A stretch of 5,978 nt of DNA from Pseudomonadota bacterium (GTDB lineage Bacteria; Pseudomonadota; Alphaproteobacteria; Rhizobiales; Xanthobacteraceae). Position 1 is the stretch's first letter; every line of letters starts with the position of its first letter. The position numbers and the translations under genes were made by a program. Positions 1 to 5,972 of the stretch are shown here, in pieces. The stretch is taken from NCBI GenBank assembly GCA_023390955.1, contig JAEWBW010000498.1, positions 1-5,978 on the forward strand, in the 5' to 3' direction. Under the pieces are notes generated by a model, which was not told the origin of the DNA, made no database searches, and was given only the letters and a program-made list of their open reading frames with translations.

Positions 1-805
1 GCTGCTCGCCGCGGATCTTCTGCCCGGCGCGGGCCCCGAACTGCGCACCGGTGACGCCCCCGATCATCAGGATCAGCGCCAGCACGGCGTCGACCAGGTG
101 ATTGGTCACGGCATGCAGCATGGTGGCGAACAGCATGGTGACCAGCGTCAGGATCATCGAGGTCCCGATCACGGTCGAGGTCGGCACCCGCAGCAGGTAG
201 ATCATGACGGGCACCAGGATGAAGCCGCCGCCGATGCCCATGATGGCGCCGATGAAGCCGATGACGATGCCGACCACCACCACGGGAATGACCGAGAGAT
301 AGATCTTGGAGCGCTTGAACCGCATCTTCAGCGGCAGGCCGTGGATCCAGTTGTGGGTGCGCCGCGCCGGCACCGCGCCGCGCCGGGTCCGCATCATCGC
401 GCGCAGGCCTTCGGAGAACATCAGGCTGCCGACGGTGGTGAGCAGCACCACGTAAGAGAGCGCGATCATCAGGTCGAGCTGGCCCAGAGCGCGCAGTTGC
501 GTAAACGTCCAGACGCCCAGCGATGTGCCGGTCACGCCGCCGCATAACAAAACGGCGGCAAGTGCAGGATCGATCGCGCGCCGCCGCCAATAGGACAGCG
601 CGCCGGAGAAGGAGGACGCCGCGATATGGCTGGCAACGGAGGCGACCGCGACTGCAGGCGAGATGCCGATGAAGATCAGCAGCGGCGTCATCAGGAAGCC
701 GCCGCCGATCCCGAACATGCCGGAGACGAAGCCCACCGCCGCGCCCATCGCCAGCACGAGGAAGATGTTGACCGGAAGATCGGCGATCGGGAGATAAAGC
801 TGCAT
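1..805 (-). CDS. TauE/SafE-family membrane permease (partial, C-terminus outside window)
   Basis: The first 268 residues are visible; the gene runs off the left edge without a stop. It is a hydrophobic multi-pass inner-membrane protein. The two halves each carry the glycine-rich signature expected of the duplicated TauE/SafE (formerly DUF81) fold: FGIGGGFLMTP at residues 31-41 and MGIGGGFILVPV at 189-200. A GAQFGARAGQK motif lies at 253-263. A basic loop (about 137-167, many Arg and Lys) separates the halves and is probably cytoplasmic. Family members usually have about 250-310 residues, so perhaps 10-40 are missing. The family is linked to export or uptake of sulfite, sulfoacetate or other small sulfur-containing or organic anions, but the substrate here cannot be read from sequence. 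The ATG at 805 is chosen because a GGAG lies 10 bases upstream and the first predicted helix starts soon after (about residue 12). The 213-bp gap upstream suggests its own promoter, though I see no clear one. Family assignment is firm; substrate is unknown. Confidence 0.95.
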   Translation of the reverse strand, partial: MQLYLPIADLPVNIFLVLAMGAAVGFVSGMFGIGGGFLMTPLLIFIGISPAVAVASVASHIAASSFSGALSYWRRRAIDPALAAVLLCGGVTGTSLGVWTFTQLRALGQLDLMIALSYVVLLTTVGSLMFSEGLRAMMRTRRGAVPARRTHNWIHGLPLKMRFKRSKIYLSVIPVVVVGIVIGFIGAIMGIGGGFILVPVMIYLLRVPTSTVIGTSMILTLVTMLFATMLHAVTNHLVDAVLALILMIGGVTGAQFGARAGQKIRGEQ

Positions 806-850
806 ACGGCGCGCGCTCCGGCGAGACGGATCGAAATGCGGAATGCTCGC

Positions 851-880
851 GGAGGGGCGGGACGATTGCCGCGCCCCTCC
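851..880. terminator. 9-bp GC hairpin, possible terminator or leader structure
   Basis: GGAGGGGCG (851-859) pairs perfectly with CGCCCCTCC (872-880) across a 12-base loop, which can add two more G-C pairs. Read on the gene (minus) strand, no T-run follows the stem, so it is not a classical intrinsic terminator. It lies about 140 bases past the upstream stop and about 45 bases before the permease start, so it could equally be a 5' leader structure. Confidence 0.35.
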
Positions 881-899
881 TTAGCTGAATTCGCCGCGC

Positions 900-923
900 G
901 GCGGGACCGGGAAATGTCCCGCC
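900..923. terminator. 8-bp GC hairpin, possible terminator
   Basis: GGCGGGAC (900-907) pairs perfectly with GTCCCGCC (916-923) around an 8-base loop. It is the first strong stem-loop after the COG3904-like gene on the minus strand, about 96 bases past its stop. No T-tract follows on either strand, so transcription-ending activity is only a possibility. Confidence 0.35.
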
Positions 924-1018
924 CGCGACGTTTTGCACCGCGCGTCGCTCACATCGCGCGGCGTGGTGAATCGTTGAGATTAACGAGGAGGCTTGGCAGC
1001 AAGGTTTGGCGGCGAGGC

Positions 1019-1861
1019 CTAGCGCACGGGGTCGGTGATCAGCTTCATCGCCAGGGCCTGCTGCGGCGGCAACCAGCGGATCTCTGATGTCTGCGACATC
1101 GCCTCCACGACGCTGGAGGACACGCCCATCCGCGTCATATAGCCGAGCACCATGCCGGCCACGCGCTGGGTATCGGCGACGGGATCGGCCGATGCCGCCT
1201 TGTTGACGAACCGGTGCACGCCGAGCGCGGATTTCTCGACGCCATAGCGCGTCTTGCCGCCGGCATACATGAGCACACAGGCGCTGGCGCAATAGGCCGG
1301 CTTCACCCGGCCGGCGGCATCGGCAACGCCGACGGCGGTGTCGAGCCCGCGCGCGCGGATCGCCTCGCCCATCAGGATGCCCTGCGCGAGGTTGCCGCCG
1401 GGCGAGGACAGCAGCACGAGATCGCCGGGGCCGAGTTTGGCTTCGTCGAGCTGCTCGCGCAGCCAGCTCGCGGCTGCGGGCCCGATCTCGCCGCTGACGG
1501 CAAGCGCGCGGCGGCCGCGATCGCCAGCCCCGAGACTGACGCTCGGGATCACCGCGGCCTTCAAGCTTGGCGTAAAATATTGATCCTTCCAGTAGCTCCA
1601 GGCCTCGGGCCGCGACAGATCCCAATAGGCCGGGATCAGCGTGCCGGACGCGAACAGCAGGAAGAGCACGACGCCCCAGAGCGTGCGCCTGCGCGACGGC
1701 AGCGGCATCGGCTCGTCGACCACCGGCTCGTCGGCTACTTGCTCATTGGCCGCTTGCGGCTGTGCCTGCCAAGGCGACCGCTGGCTCTGCTGCGTAGGCG
1801 GCGCAACGCGCGGACCGGTCGGCGAACTGCGGAACGGCTGACGGTCATCCGGGCTGGACAA
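1019..1861 (-). CDS. Membrane-anchored periplasmic ClpP/crotonase-like protein (COG3904 type)
   Basis: This 280-residue protein has a hydrophilic Pro/Gln-rich N-terminus (1-56), a basic RRR stop (57-59), one transmembrane helix (about 61-78) and a C-terminal domain. The positive-inside rule places the domain in the periplasm. The domain looks like the ClpP/crotonase fold: a short strand and helix (119-141), a SSPGGN turn (152-157) as the usual oxyanion-hole loop, the helix after it (158-171), a Y-C-A-S-A-C elbow with candidate nucleophile Ser193, and GVHR with candidate base His216. I recognise this as the COG3904 predicted periplasmic protein type. Peptidase activity is inferred from the Ser and His; no third acid residue is obvious. 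The only two cysteines, 191 and 195, flank Ser193. The start is a TTG: an in-frame TAG lies 28 bases upstream and no ATG or GTG comes between. A GAG nine bases before it may serve as a weak ribosome site. GTG at codon 47 or ATG at codon 52 are alternatives that would still keep the membrane helix. Stop is TAG. Confidence 0.9.
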   Translation of the reverse strand: MSSPDDRQPFRSSPTGPRVAPPTQQSQRSPWQAQPQAANEQVADEPVVDEPMPLPSRRRTLWGVVLFLLFASGTLIPAYWDLSRPEAWSYWKDQYFTPSLKAAVIPSVSLGAGDRGRRALAVSGEIGPAAASWLREQLDEAKLGPGDLVLLSSPGGNLAQGILMGEAIRARGLDTAVGVADAAGRVKPAYCASACVLMYAGGKTRYGVEKSALGVHRFVNKAASADPVADTQRVAGMVLGYMTRMGVSSSVVEAMSQTSEIRWLPPQQALAMKLITDPVR

Positions 1862-1890
1862 AGGGAATTTCTCGCTGAGGCGGCGTGTCT

Positions 1891-1896
1891 ATTCTA
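1891..1896 (-). promoter_or_regulatory. Possible -10 box for the COG3904-like gene
   Basis: On the minus strand this reads TAGAAT, five of six matches to TATAAT, 29 bases before the TTG start. That would give a leader of roughly 22 bases. No good -35 hexamer lies 16-18 bases upstream, so the call is weak and the TAG within it is also simply the in-frame stop that bounds the reading frame. Confidence 0.25.
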
Positions 1897-1905
1897 CCCG
1901 GCTTC

Positions 1906-1930
1906 GAGCGCGGGGTATATGACCGCGCTC
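1906..1930. repeat. 8-bp inverted repeat beside the candidate promoter
   Basis: GAGCGCGG (1906-1913) pairs perfectly with CCGCGCTC (1923-1930) around an AT-rich 9-base centre (GGTATATGA). It sits where the -35 region of the candidate promoter would be. It could be a regulator-binding dyad, a small terminator for read-through from the PodJ-like gene, or chance in GC-rich DNA. Confidence 0.35.
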
Positions 1931-1937
1931 TATCACC

Positions 1938-2021
1938 GTCATTGCGAGCGAAGCGAAGCAATCCAGACTGTCTCCGCAGAGATAGTCTGGATTGCTTCGT
2001 CGCTGCGCTCCTCGCAATGAC
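1938..2021. repeat. Full-length 84-bp dispersed palindromic repeat (copy A)
   Basis: The outer arms gtcattgcgag (1938-1948) and ctcgcaatgac (2011-2021) are perfect complements. The inner arms cgaagcaatccagact (1954-1969) and agtctggattgcttcg (1984-1999) are also perfect. The apex adds TCTC/GAGA (1971-1974, 1979-1982) around a CGCA loop. The sections between outer and inner arms (1949-1953 and 2000-2010) are unequal and would form an internal loop. The motif resembles palindromic extragenic repeats I recall from Bradyrhizobium and relatives; that link is from memory. Confidence 0.85.
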
Positions 2022-2053
2022 GAGCGGAGTGCGTCGCGAAGGCAGTGTGCTCC

Positions 2054-2194
2054 CTCTCCCGCTTGCGGGGGAGGGTTGGGTGGGGGTGCATCCGCAATCG
2101 AGACTCCCAATGAGGAGAGAGCCCCCACCCGGTGCTCTCGGGGCGATGCTTCGCATCGCCCAGCGAGCGCCGACCTCCCCCGCAAGCGGGAGAG
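2054..2194. repeat. 141-bp nested inverted repeat with self-folding ends
   Basis: A perfect 21-bp arm at 2054-2074 is the reverse complement of 2174-2194. Each arm also contains its own small dyad (cccgc-tt-gcggg in the left arm, cccgc-aa-gcggg in the right), so it can fold alone. Inside lies a second perfect pair, gggtggggg (2078-2086) with cccccaccc (2122-2130), and a separate 9-bp hairpin, gggcgatgc (2141-2149) with gcatcgccc (2153-2161), with a TTC loop. The whole could form a branched multi-stem structure. It looks like a second class of dispersed extragenic repeat, probably non-autonomous, with no coding capacity. Confidence 0.8.
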
Positions 2195-2231
2195 GTGAAG
2201 CGAGCCCGGAGCCAGAGCGCTTCGACAAAGT

Positions 2232-2283
2232 CAGAGTCTTCCCGCGGAAAGACTCTGGATTGCTTCGCTTCGCTCGCAATGAC
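2232..2283. repeat. Half copy of the 84-bp palindrome with its own hairpin (copy B)
   Basis: Bases 2254-2267 (tctggattgcttcg) match copy A at 1986-1999, and ctcgcaatgac (2273-2283) matches its outer right arm. The matching left half is absent. In its place, cagagtctt (2232-2240) pairs perfectly with aagactctg (2249-2257), extended by CC/GG with a bulged A. On the minus strand this hairpin starts 40 bases past the PodJ-like stop codon. It is followed by ACTTTG rather than a T-run, so any terminator role is uncertain. Confidence 0.75.
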
Positions 2284-2296
2284 GGGACGAGAGACC

Positions 2297-5200
2297 TTAA
2301 TGCGCCGCCGACGCCGAGCGCTTGGTCGCGACCGGCTTCGGCGCGGGCTTGGCTCCCGCATGCGCAGGTGCGCTGTCCCAGCCGCCGGCGGGTGTTGCGA
2401 CATTGACGGCGTCGTCGGGCTGCGGCTCCGCGCTGAAGGTCTGGATCGCGAGCTTGGCGGCGGCGAGCGACTGCGGGTCGAGGCGCTTGGCGACGTCGTC
2501 GCGCTTGCCGGACGCATCCGTGTCGCCCTGGGCAGCGGCAAGGCTGAACCATTTGTAGGATTCGGCGAGGTTCTGTTCGACGCCGATGCCGCGGGCATAG
2601 AGGATGCCGAGGTTGAATTGGCTGTCGGCAACGCCGCGATCGGCGGCCTTGCGGAACCACTGCGACGCGGTCTTGTAGTTGGCGCCGCGACCGCCGCCAT
2701 CGGCATCGAGCACCGCGAGATTGTGCATCGCCTTGGCGTTGCCGCGTTCGGCCGCCTGCGTGTAGTAGCGCCGTGCGATGTCGGCGTCCTTCTTCACGCC
2801 GAGGCCCTTTTCATAGAGCGTGCCGAGCCGGAAGGTCGCGGGCACAACGCCGGCCTGCGCCGCGCGGTCGTACCATTTGACGGCTTCCTCGTAATTGGTC
2901 GCGATGCCCTTGCCCTCGGCAAAGCGCACGCCGATCTCGTAGGCGGCGGTCGCATCGCCCTTCAGCGCGGCCGTGCGCAGGGCAGGGCCGGCGATGCCGT
3001 CAGGCAGCTTCTCGCTCGGCGGCACCTGGACCAGGCCGAGCTTTACGCGCGATGGCGTCGTGGGGATTGCGCCGGTCACGTCGCCCGCGCCGGCGGGCGC
3101 AGCGGCAGGCATGACAGCGGCGGGCGCCGGCGGAATCTCGACAGAGGCCGAGCTGCCGGAATTTTGCGCCGGCGGCGGATTGTTCTGCGACTGCCGGTTG
3201 ATCGGCGTCGGCGAGGTCATCGACGGCGTGATCTGCTCGGGCGCGCTCGGCTTGATGCTGTTGGATGCAGGCGGCGGCGCGAGGGAAGACGAGCTGGTGG
3301 GGTTCGCCGGCGCTTCCACGGCCGGCGGCGGCGCGCTGCCACCGGCGTCGAGCAGGTTCATCGCCATCCTGAAGGTGCCGAGCACGATCACGACCACGCT
3401 CGCGCCGACCAGCAGCGAGCGGATCTTCGACGTGATGGTCGAACCACCCGTGCCTGCCGCGGCGTTGGCGGCAGCGCCGGCCTTGGCATTGGCCTTGGCA
3501 CTGGCCTTGGCGCCACGGCCGGGCTTCTCCGGCTGCACGGCCGCGGCCTGTGCGGCGCGGCGGGCGGCAGCGATGAAGCTCGACGACGACACCGGCTCCT
3601 TCGGTGCGGCGGGAATTTCGGAGATCGCGCTTTCGGACGCGGCAATGCGCTCGGACGGCGTGGCGGCACGTCCATTCGGGCGCGTGCCGGGCTCGAGCGG
3701 ATGATCCGGCGGCAGCTCGGGTGCGATTGCAGCGCGCGCGGGCGCGGCATGCGGCTCCAGGATTTCGCTGATCGCGCGGGGCGGAATCGGCGCGGCCGGC
3801 ACCGGCGGCGGTGCGGCCGGCGTCGCGGCGTGGAATTCGCGCGGCGCGGCGACGAAGGCCGATGCGTGCGCCGGTGCAGGGGCGGGCGTGTGGACGGGCG
3901 CCTGAACAGGCGCCTGCGCAGCCGCGGGATTCGGCAGGTCGGGCTTGATGTCCGCTCTGGCGTCGTGCCTGGTGTCGTACCTCGGGGCCTGCTGCGGCGG
4001 CATCGGCGCGCGGGCCATCGGCTCCGGCTCGTGCTGCATCATCGGCGCGGCATAGGCTTGCGGCGCAGCCGGCGGCGGCGCGGTGCGCACCGCGCGCAGA
4101 TCGCCCTCGATCATCGACAGGCGGTCGACGACGTGGCCGAGCGCGCTGTGGACGGCTTCGAAAGAATCCTGCGTCGAGCGGTTGGTCTCGGTCTGGCTGA
4201 AACGGATGTCCGACAGCTCGCGCTTGACCATGTCGACCATGCCGGGGTCGATCGACGGCGCCGAGCTGCGGCTCTCCGCGAGCGCGGAATAGGTCGCCTG
4301 CTGCCGCTCCAGATGGCGGAGGATGTCGTGCAGTCCGTCCTCGACGCGGCTGAGATTGCCACCGCGCGGATCGGAGGCGGCTTCGACCCGCTCCAGCAGA
4401 TAGGAGATGCGCTGTTCGAGATGCGCGAAGGTCGAGGCGGAATCGTTGCCGACCTGCATGCGGTCGAAACGGTCCGACAGCGCGCGGATCGCGGCTTCGA
4501 GATGCTCGTTGCTCTCGGCGGGCTGCGGCCGCTCGCGTGTTTCGAGCGCCGAGGTCAGCGCCGCGATGCGCTGCTCGAGGATGGCGAAGCTGTCGCTGTT
4601 ATTGTTGCCGGAAGCGCGCGTGACCTGGTCGACCTTGGCCGACAGCATCTGCACGTCGTCGGAGAGCCGTGCGAGCGCTTCGTTGGAGGCGACATTGGAG
4701 ACGATGGCGCGCAGCGCGGAGATCGCGCCTTCGAGTTGCTGCACCGTGCCGGGATCGCCGCTGGCGCGCAGGATCATGTCGAGCTTGGCGCCGAGATTGC
4801 GGATCGCCTCGTCGTAGCCGGTGAGCTGCTCGGCCGGCGTCAGCGTGCGCAGCACGTGCTTGATTTCGGAGAGCGCGTTCTCGATGCCTGACAGCACCTG
4901 GCCGTCGGTGCCGGACGAGCGGGTCTCGTCGATGCGCCGGTGCAACGAGCGGATTTCGTTCTCGATCGACTCGATCGCGCGGCGCGGCATCGCCTCGGTG
5001 ATGGCGTGACGGATCTCGGCGAGTTCGCTGCGGAAGCCCGCGATCGCCTGCTCGGTATTGTCCGGCCGCTGCAGCGACTCGATCTGGCTGGTGATCTTGA
5101 GCAGATGCCGCTCGAGCGCGGTGAAGTCCGGACCCGGCTGCTGGGGCGGAGGCGGGGGCGCGTAGGCCTGAGGCGGCGGCGCCCAATGTTGCTGAGATGC

Positions 5201-5932
5201 TTGCTGCGGCGCTCCCCAACTATGCTGCGGCGCCTGTTGCGGCGGAGCCATCGGCGCCGGCATGGGCGACATCGGCGCGATCGACGGCGAGCTGCGCATC
5301 GGCATCTGGCGCGGCGCGAAATTGTCGAGCTCGTTCTGGCGCGCGGCGATCTCCGCGACCGCGACGTCGAGCGAGGCGGGGCTCAGCGGCGGCGACGAGC
5401 GATACACTTGCGCGGCCGCGCGCTCGACCATGTCGGCCTGGCGCTGGCGCATCTCGACCGGGCTGGGGCCGGGATTGTATTGCGGCACCTGCGGCTGGGG
5501 CTGGGCCTGAGCGGGAGCCTGTCGCTGCGCATAGGCTGCGCCCTGCGGTTTTGAAATCTGCGACAGCCGCGCATCGAGCCGCGAGATCGCATCGTTGAGC
5601 TGGCGCGCGACGCCCTGCTCGCGCGAAGCGTCGTTGTTGCGCGGCGCGGGCTTCGAGATGCGTTCGATCTGCTGCGTGATGGAGTCGAGCCGCTGATGAA
5701 TGTCGGCGACGTCGCGACTTTCCTGGCTCGGTTGAAACTGCTGCGGCTGGAATTGGTTGGACTGACGCTGCTGCTGCTCGTAGGACGCGCGGAAATTCGG
5801 CGGGGTGGAGTCACCAAGCGAGGAGTTCAGCCAGTCGTTCAGCGACATGCCCGCGCGATGCGCCGCAGCCTCGGCGCGCTCCCGGACGGAAGGATCGATG
5901 CCGTCAACACTCCACGATACGCGCGAATTCAT
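2297..5932 (-). CDS. PodJ-like polar localisation protein with coiled coils, one membrane helix and Sel1 repeats
   Basis: The 1211-residue protein begins with VSWSVDGIDP...AHRAGMSLNDWLN (residues 5-36), close to the N-terminal motif I recall from PodJ-type polar factors of alphaproteobacteria. Coiled-coil stretches follow (about 73-127, 268-340, 370-520, 525-615), broken by a Gln/Pro/Met-rich linker (130-267). A Pro/Ala-rich region spans 616-805, then an Ala/Lys repeat (807-824). One transmembrane helix lies at about 839-857, preceded by KIR, so the N-terminal 835 residues are cytoplasmic and the rest periplasmic. After a Pro/Ser-rich periplasmic linker (865-960), four Sel1-type repeats of about 36 residues cover 985-1138. 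The last 40 residues are low-complexity (KPAPKPVATK). PodJ proteins scaffold polar development and division factors; the same role here is inferred. The Caulobacter and rhizobial proteins usually end in a peptidoglycan-binding domain, which I cannot find here. The ATG is well supported because the conserved motif starts at residue 5; its ribosome site is weak (GGA seven bases upstream). Stop is TAA. Confidence 0.93.
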   Translation of the reverse strand: MNSRVSWSVDGIDPSVRERAEAAAHRAGMSLNDWLNSSLGDSTPPNFRASYEQQQRQSNQFQPQQFQPSQESRDVADIHQRLDSITQQIERISKPAPRNNDASREQGVARQLNDAISRLDARLSQISKPQGAAYAQRQAPAQAQPQPQVPQYNPGPSPVEMRQRQADMVERAAAQVYRSSPPLSPASLDVAVAEIAARQNELDNFAPRQMPMRSSPSIAPMSPMPAPMAPPQQAPQHSWGAPQQASQQHWAPPPQAYAPPPPPQQPGPDFTALERHLLKITSQIESLQRPDNTEQAIAGFRSELAEIRHAITEAMPRRAIESIENEIRSLHRRIDETRSSGTDGQVLSGIENALSEIKHVLRTLTPAEQLTGYDEAIRNLGAKLDMILRASGDPGTVQQLEGAISALRAIVSNVASNEALARLSDDVQMLSAKVDQVTRASGNNNSDSFAILEQRIAALTSALETRERPQPAESNEHLEAAIRALSDRFDRMQVGNDSASTFAHLEQRISYLLERVEAASDPRGGNLSRVEDGLHDILRHLERQQATYSALAESRSSAPSIDPGMVDMVKRELSDIRFSQTETNRSTQDSFEAVHSALGHVVDRLSMIEGDLRAVRTAPPPAAPQAYAAPMMQHEPEPMARAPMPPQQAPRYDTRHDARADIKPDLPNPAAAQAPVQAPVHTPAPAPAHASAFVAAPREFHAATPAAPPPVPAAPIPPRAISEILEPHAAPARAAIAPELPPDHPLEPGTRPNGRAATPSERIAASESAISEIPAAPKEPVSSSSFIAAARRAAQAAAVQPEKPGRGAKASAKANAKAGAAANAAAGTGGSTITSKIRSLLVGASVVVIVLGTFRMAMNLLDAGGSAPPPAVEAPANPTSSSSLAPPPASNSIKPSAPEQITPSMTSPTPINRQSQNNPPPAQNSGSSASVEIPPAPAAVMPAAAPAGAGDVTGAIPTTPSRVKLGLVQVPPSEKLPDGIAGPALRTAALKGDATAAYEIGVRFAEGKGIATNYEEAVKWYDRAAQAGVVPATFRLGTLYEKGLGVKKDADIARRYYTQAAERGNAKAMHNLAVLDADGGGRGANYKTASQWFRKAADRGVADSQFNLGILYARGIGVEQNLAESYKWFSLAAAQGDTDASGKRDDVAKRLDPQSLAAAKLAIQTFSAEPQPDDAVNVATPAGGWDSAPAHAGAKPAPKPVATKRSASAAH
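3481..3516. repeat. 12-bp tandem repeat, three units, inside the PodJ-like gene
   Basis: The units are ccttggcattgg (3481-3492), ccttggcactgg (3493-3504) and ccttggcgccac (3505-3516); the third is diverged at its end. In the protein they give a four-residue A-K-A-X period (about residues 806-817) in the lysine-rich stretch just before the membrane helix. The length is a multiple of three, so slippage would keep frame. Confidence 0.7.
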
Positions 5933-5954
5933 GACTCTGTCCGGTTCCGACTCC

Positions 5955-5972
5955 GGCGCCCCACCCGGCGCC
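5955..5972. repeat. GGCGCC dyad upstream of the PodJ-like start
   Basis: Two GGCGCC palindromes (5955-5960 and 5967-5972) lie six bases apart and are each part of a direct repeat ccggcgcc. They can form a 6-bp stem with a CCACCC loop, 23 to 40 bases before the ATG. It could be a leader hairpin or the end of the preceding gene's terminator; only 46 bases of upstream DNA are visible. Confidence 0.3.

Larger units (their letters stand above)
806..1018. other. Intergenic spacer with two GC-rich hairpins
   Basis: This 213-bp non-coding gap lies between the stop of the COG3904-like gene and the start of the TauE/SafE gene. It holds two perfect inverted repeats, listed separately. I see no convincing -35/-10 pair for the permease and no small ORF with a good ribosome binding site. 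The permease leader should lie here. Confidence 0.7.
1862..2296. other. Repeat-filled intergenic region between PodJ-like and COG3904-like genes
   Basis: No real gene is visible in these 435 bp. Reading frames that cross it translate the palindromes and are low-complexity. About two thirds of the region is made of inverted repeats: a full 84-bp palindrome (1938-2021), a 141-bp nested inverted repeat (2054-2194) and a half copy of the first type (2232-2283). The end nearest the COG3904-like gene (1862-1937) should hold that gene's promoter. The repeats next to the PodJ-like stop may help end or stabilise its transcript. Confidence 0.85.

Noticed and set aside
98..1087. Two plus-strand frames of about 150 codons (98-547 and 626-1087)
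   Set aside because: Both translate to His/Arg/Asp-rich nonsense and lie mostly opposite the TauE/SafE gene, which has strong family motifs on the minus strand.
1214..2020. Plus-strand frame opposite the COG3904-like gene that ends inside the palindrome
   Set aside because: No domain, biased composition, and its last part is simply translated palindrome. The minus-strand frame carries the conserved Ser, His and SSPGGN features.
2054..2194. Insertion sequence or MITE with target duplication
   Set aside because: The ends are inverted repeats, but I could not find a clear flanking direct repeat and there is no transposase. It is kept as a dispersed repeat only.
1938..2283. CRISPR array
   Set aside because: The repeated units are palindromic, present in only one and a half copies, and not separated by spacers of even length.
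1862..2296. tRNA or small structured RNA gene
   Set aside because: No cloverleaf with a T-arm or anticodon pattern, and the folding potential is explained by the inverted repeats. A small RNA cannot be excluded but has no direct support.
1845..2706. Minus-strand frames (1845-2660, 1939-2706, 1889-2185) across the repeat-filled gap
   Set aside because: They combine an out-of-frame reading of the PodJ-like C-terminus with translated repeats, giving 'SLRAKRSNP'-type sequence that is typical of falsely annotated ORFs over these palindromes.
2132..4891. Very long plus-strand open frame (919 codons) opposite the PodJ-like gene
   Set aside because: The product is Arg/Gly-rich low-complexity with no recognisable domain. 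It begins inside the palindromic repeats without a good ribosome site. It is the expected antisense shadow of a GC-rich gene whose minus-strand product has clear domains.
3388..5817. Several other frames of 60-240 codons on both strands within the PodJ-like gene
   Set aside because: All are Arg-, Ser- or Pro-rich shadows of the high-GC coding strand, without ribosome sites or family features.
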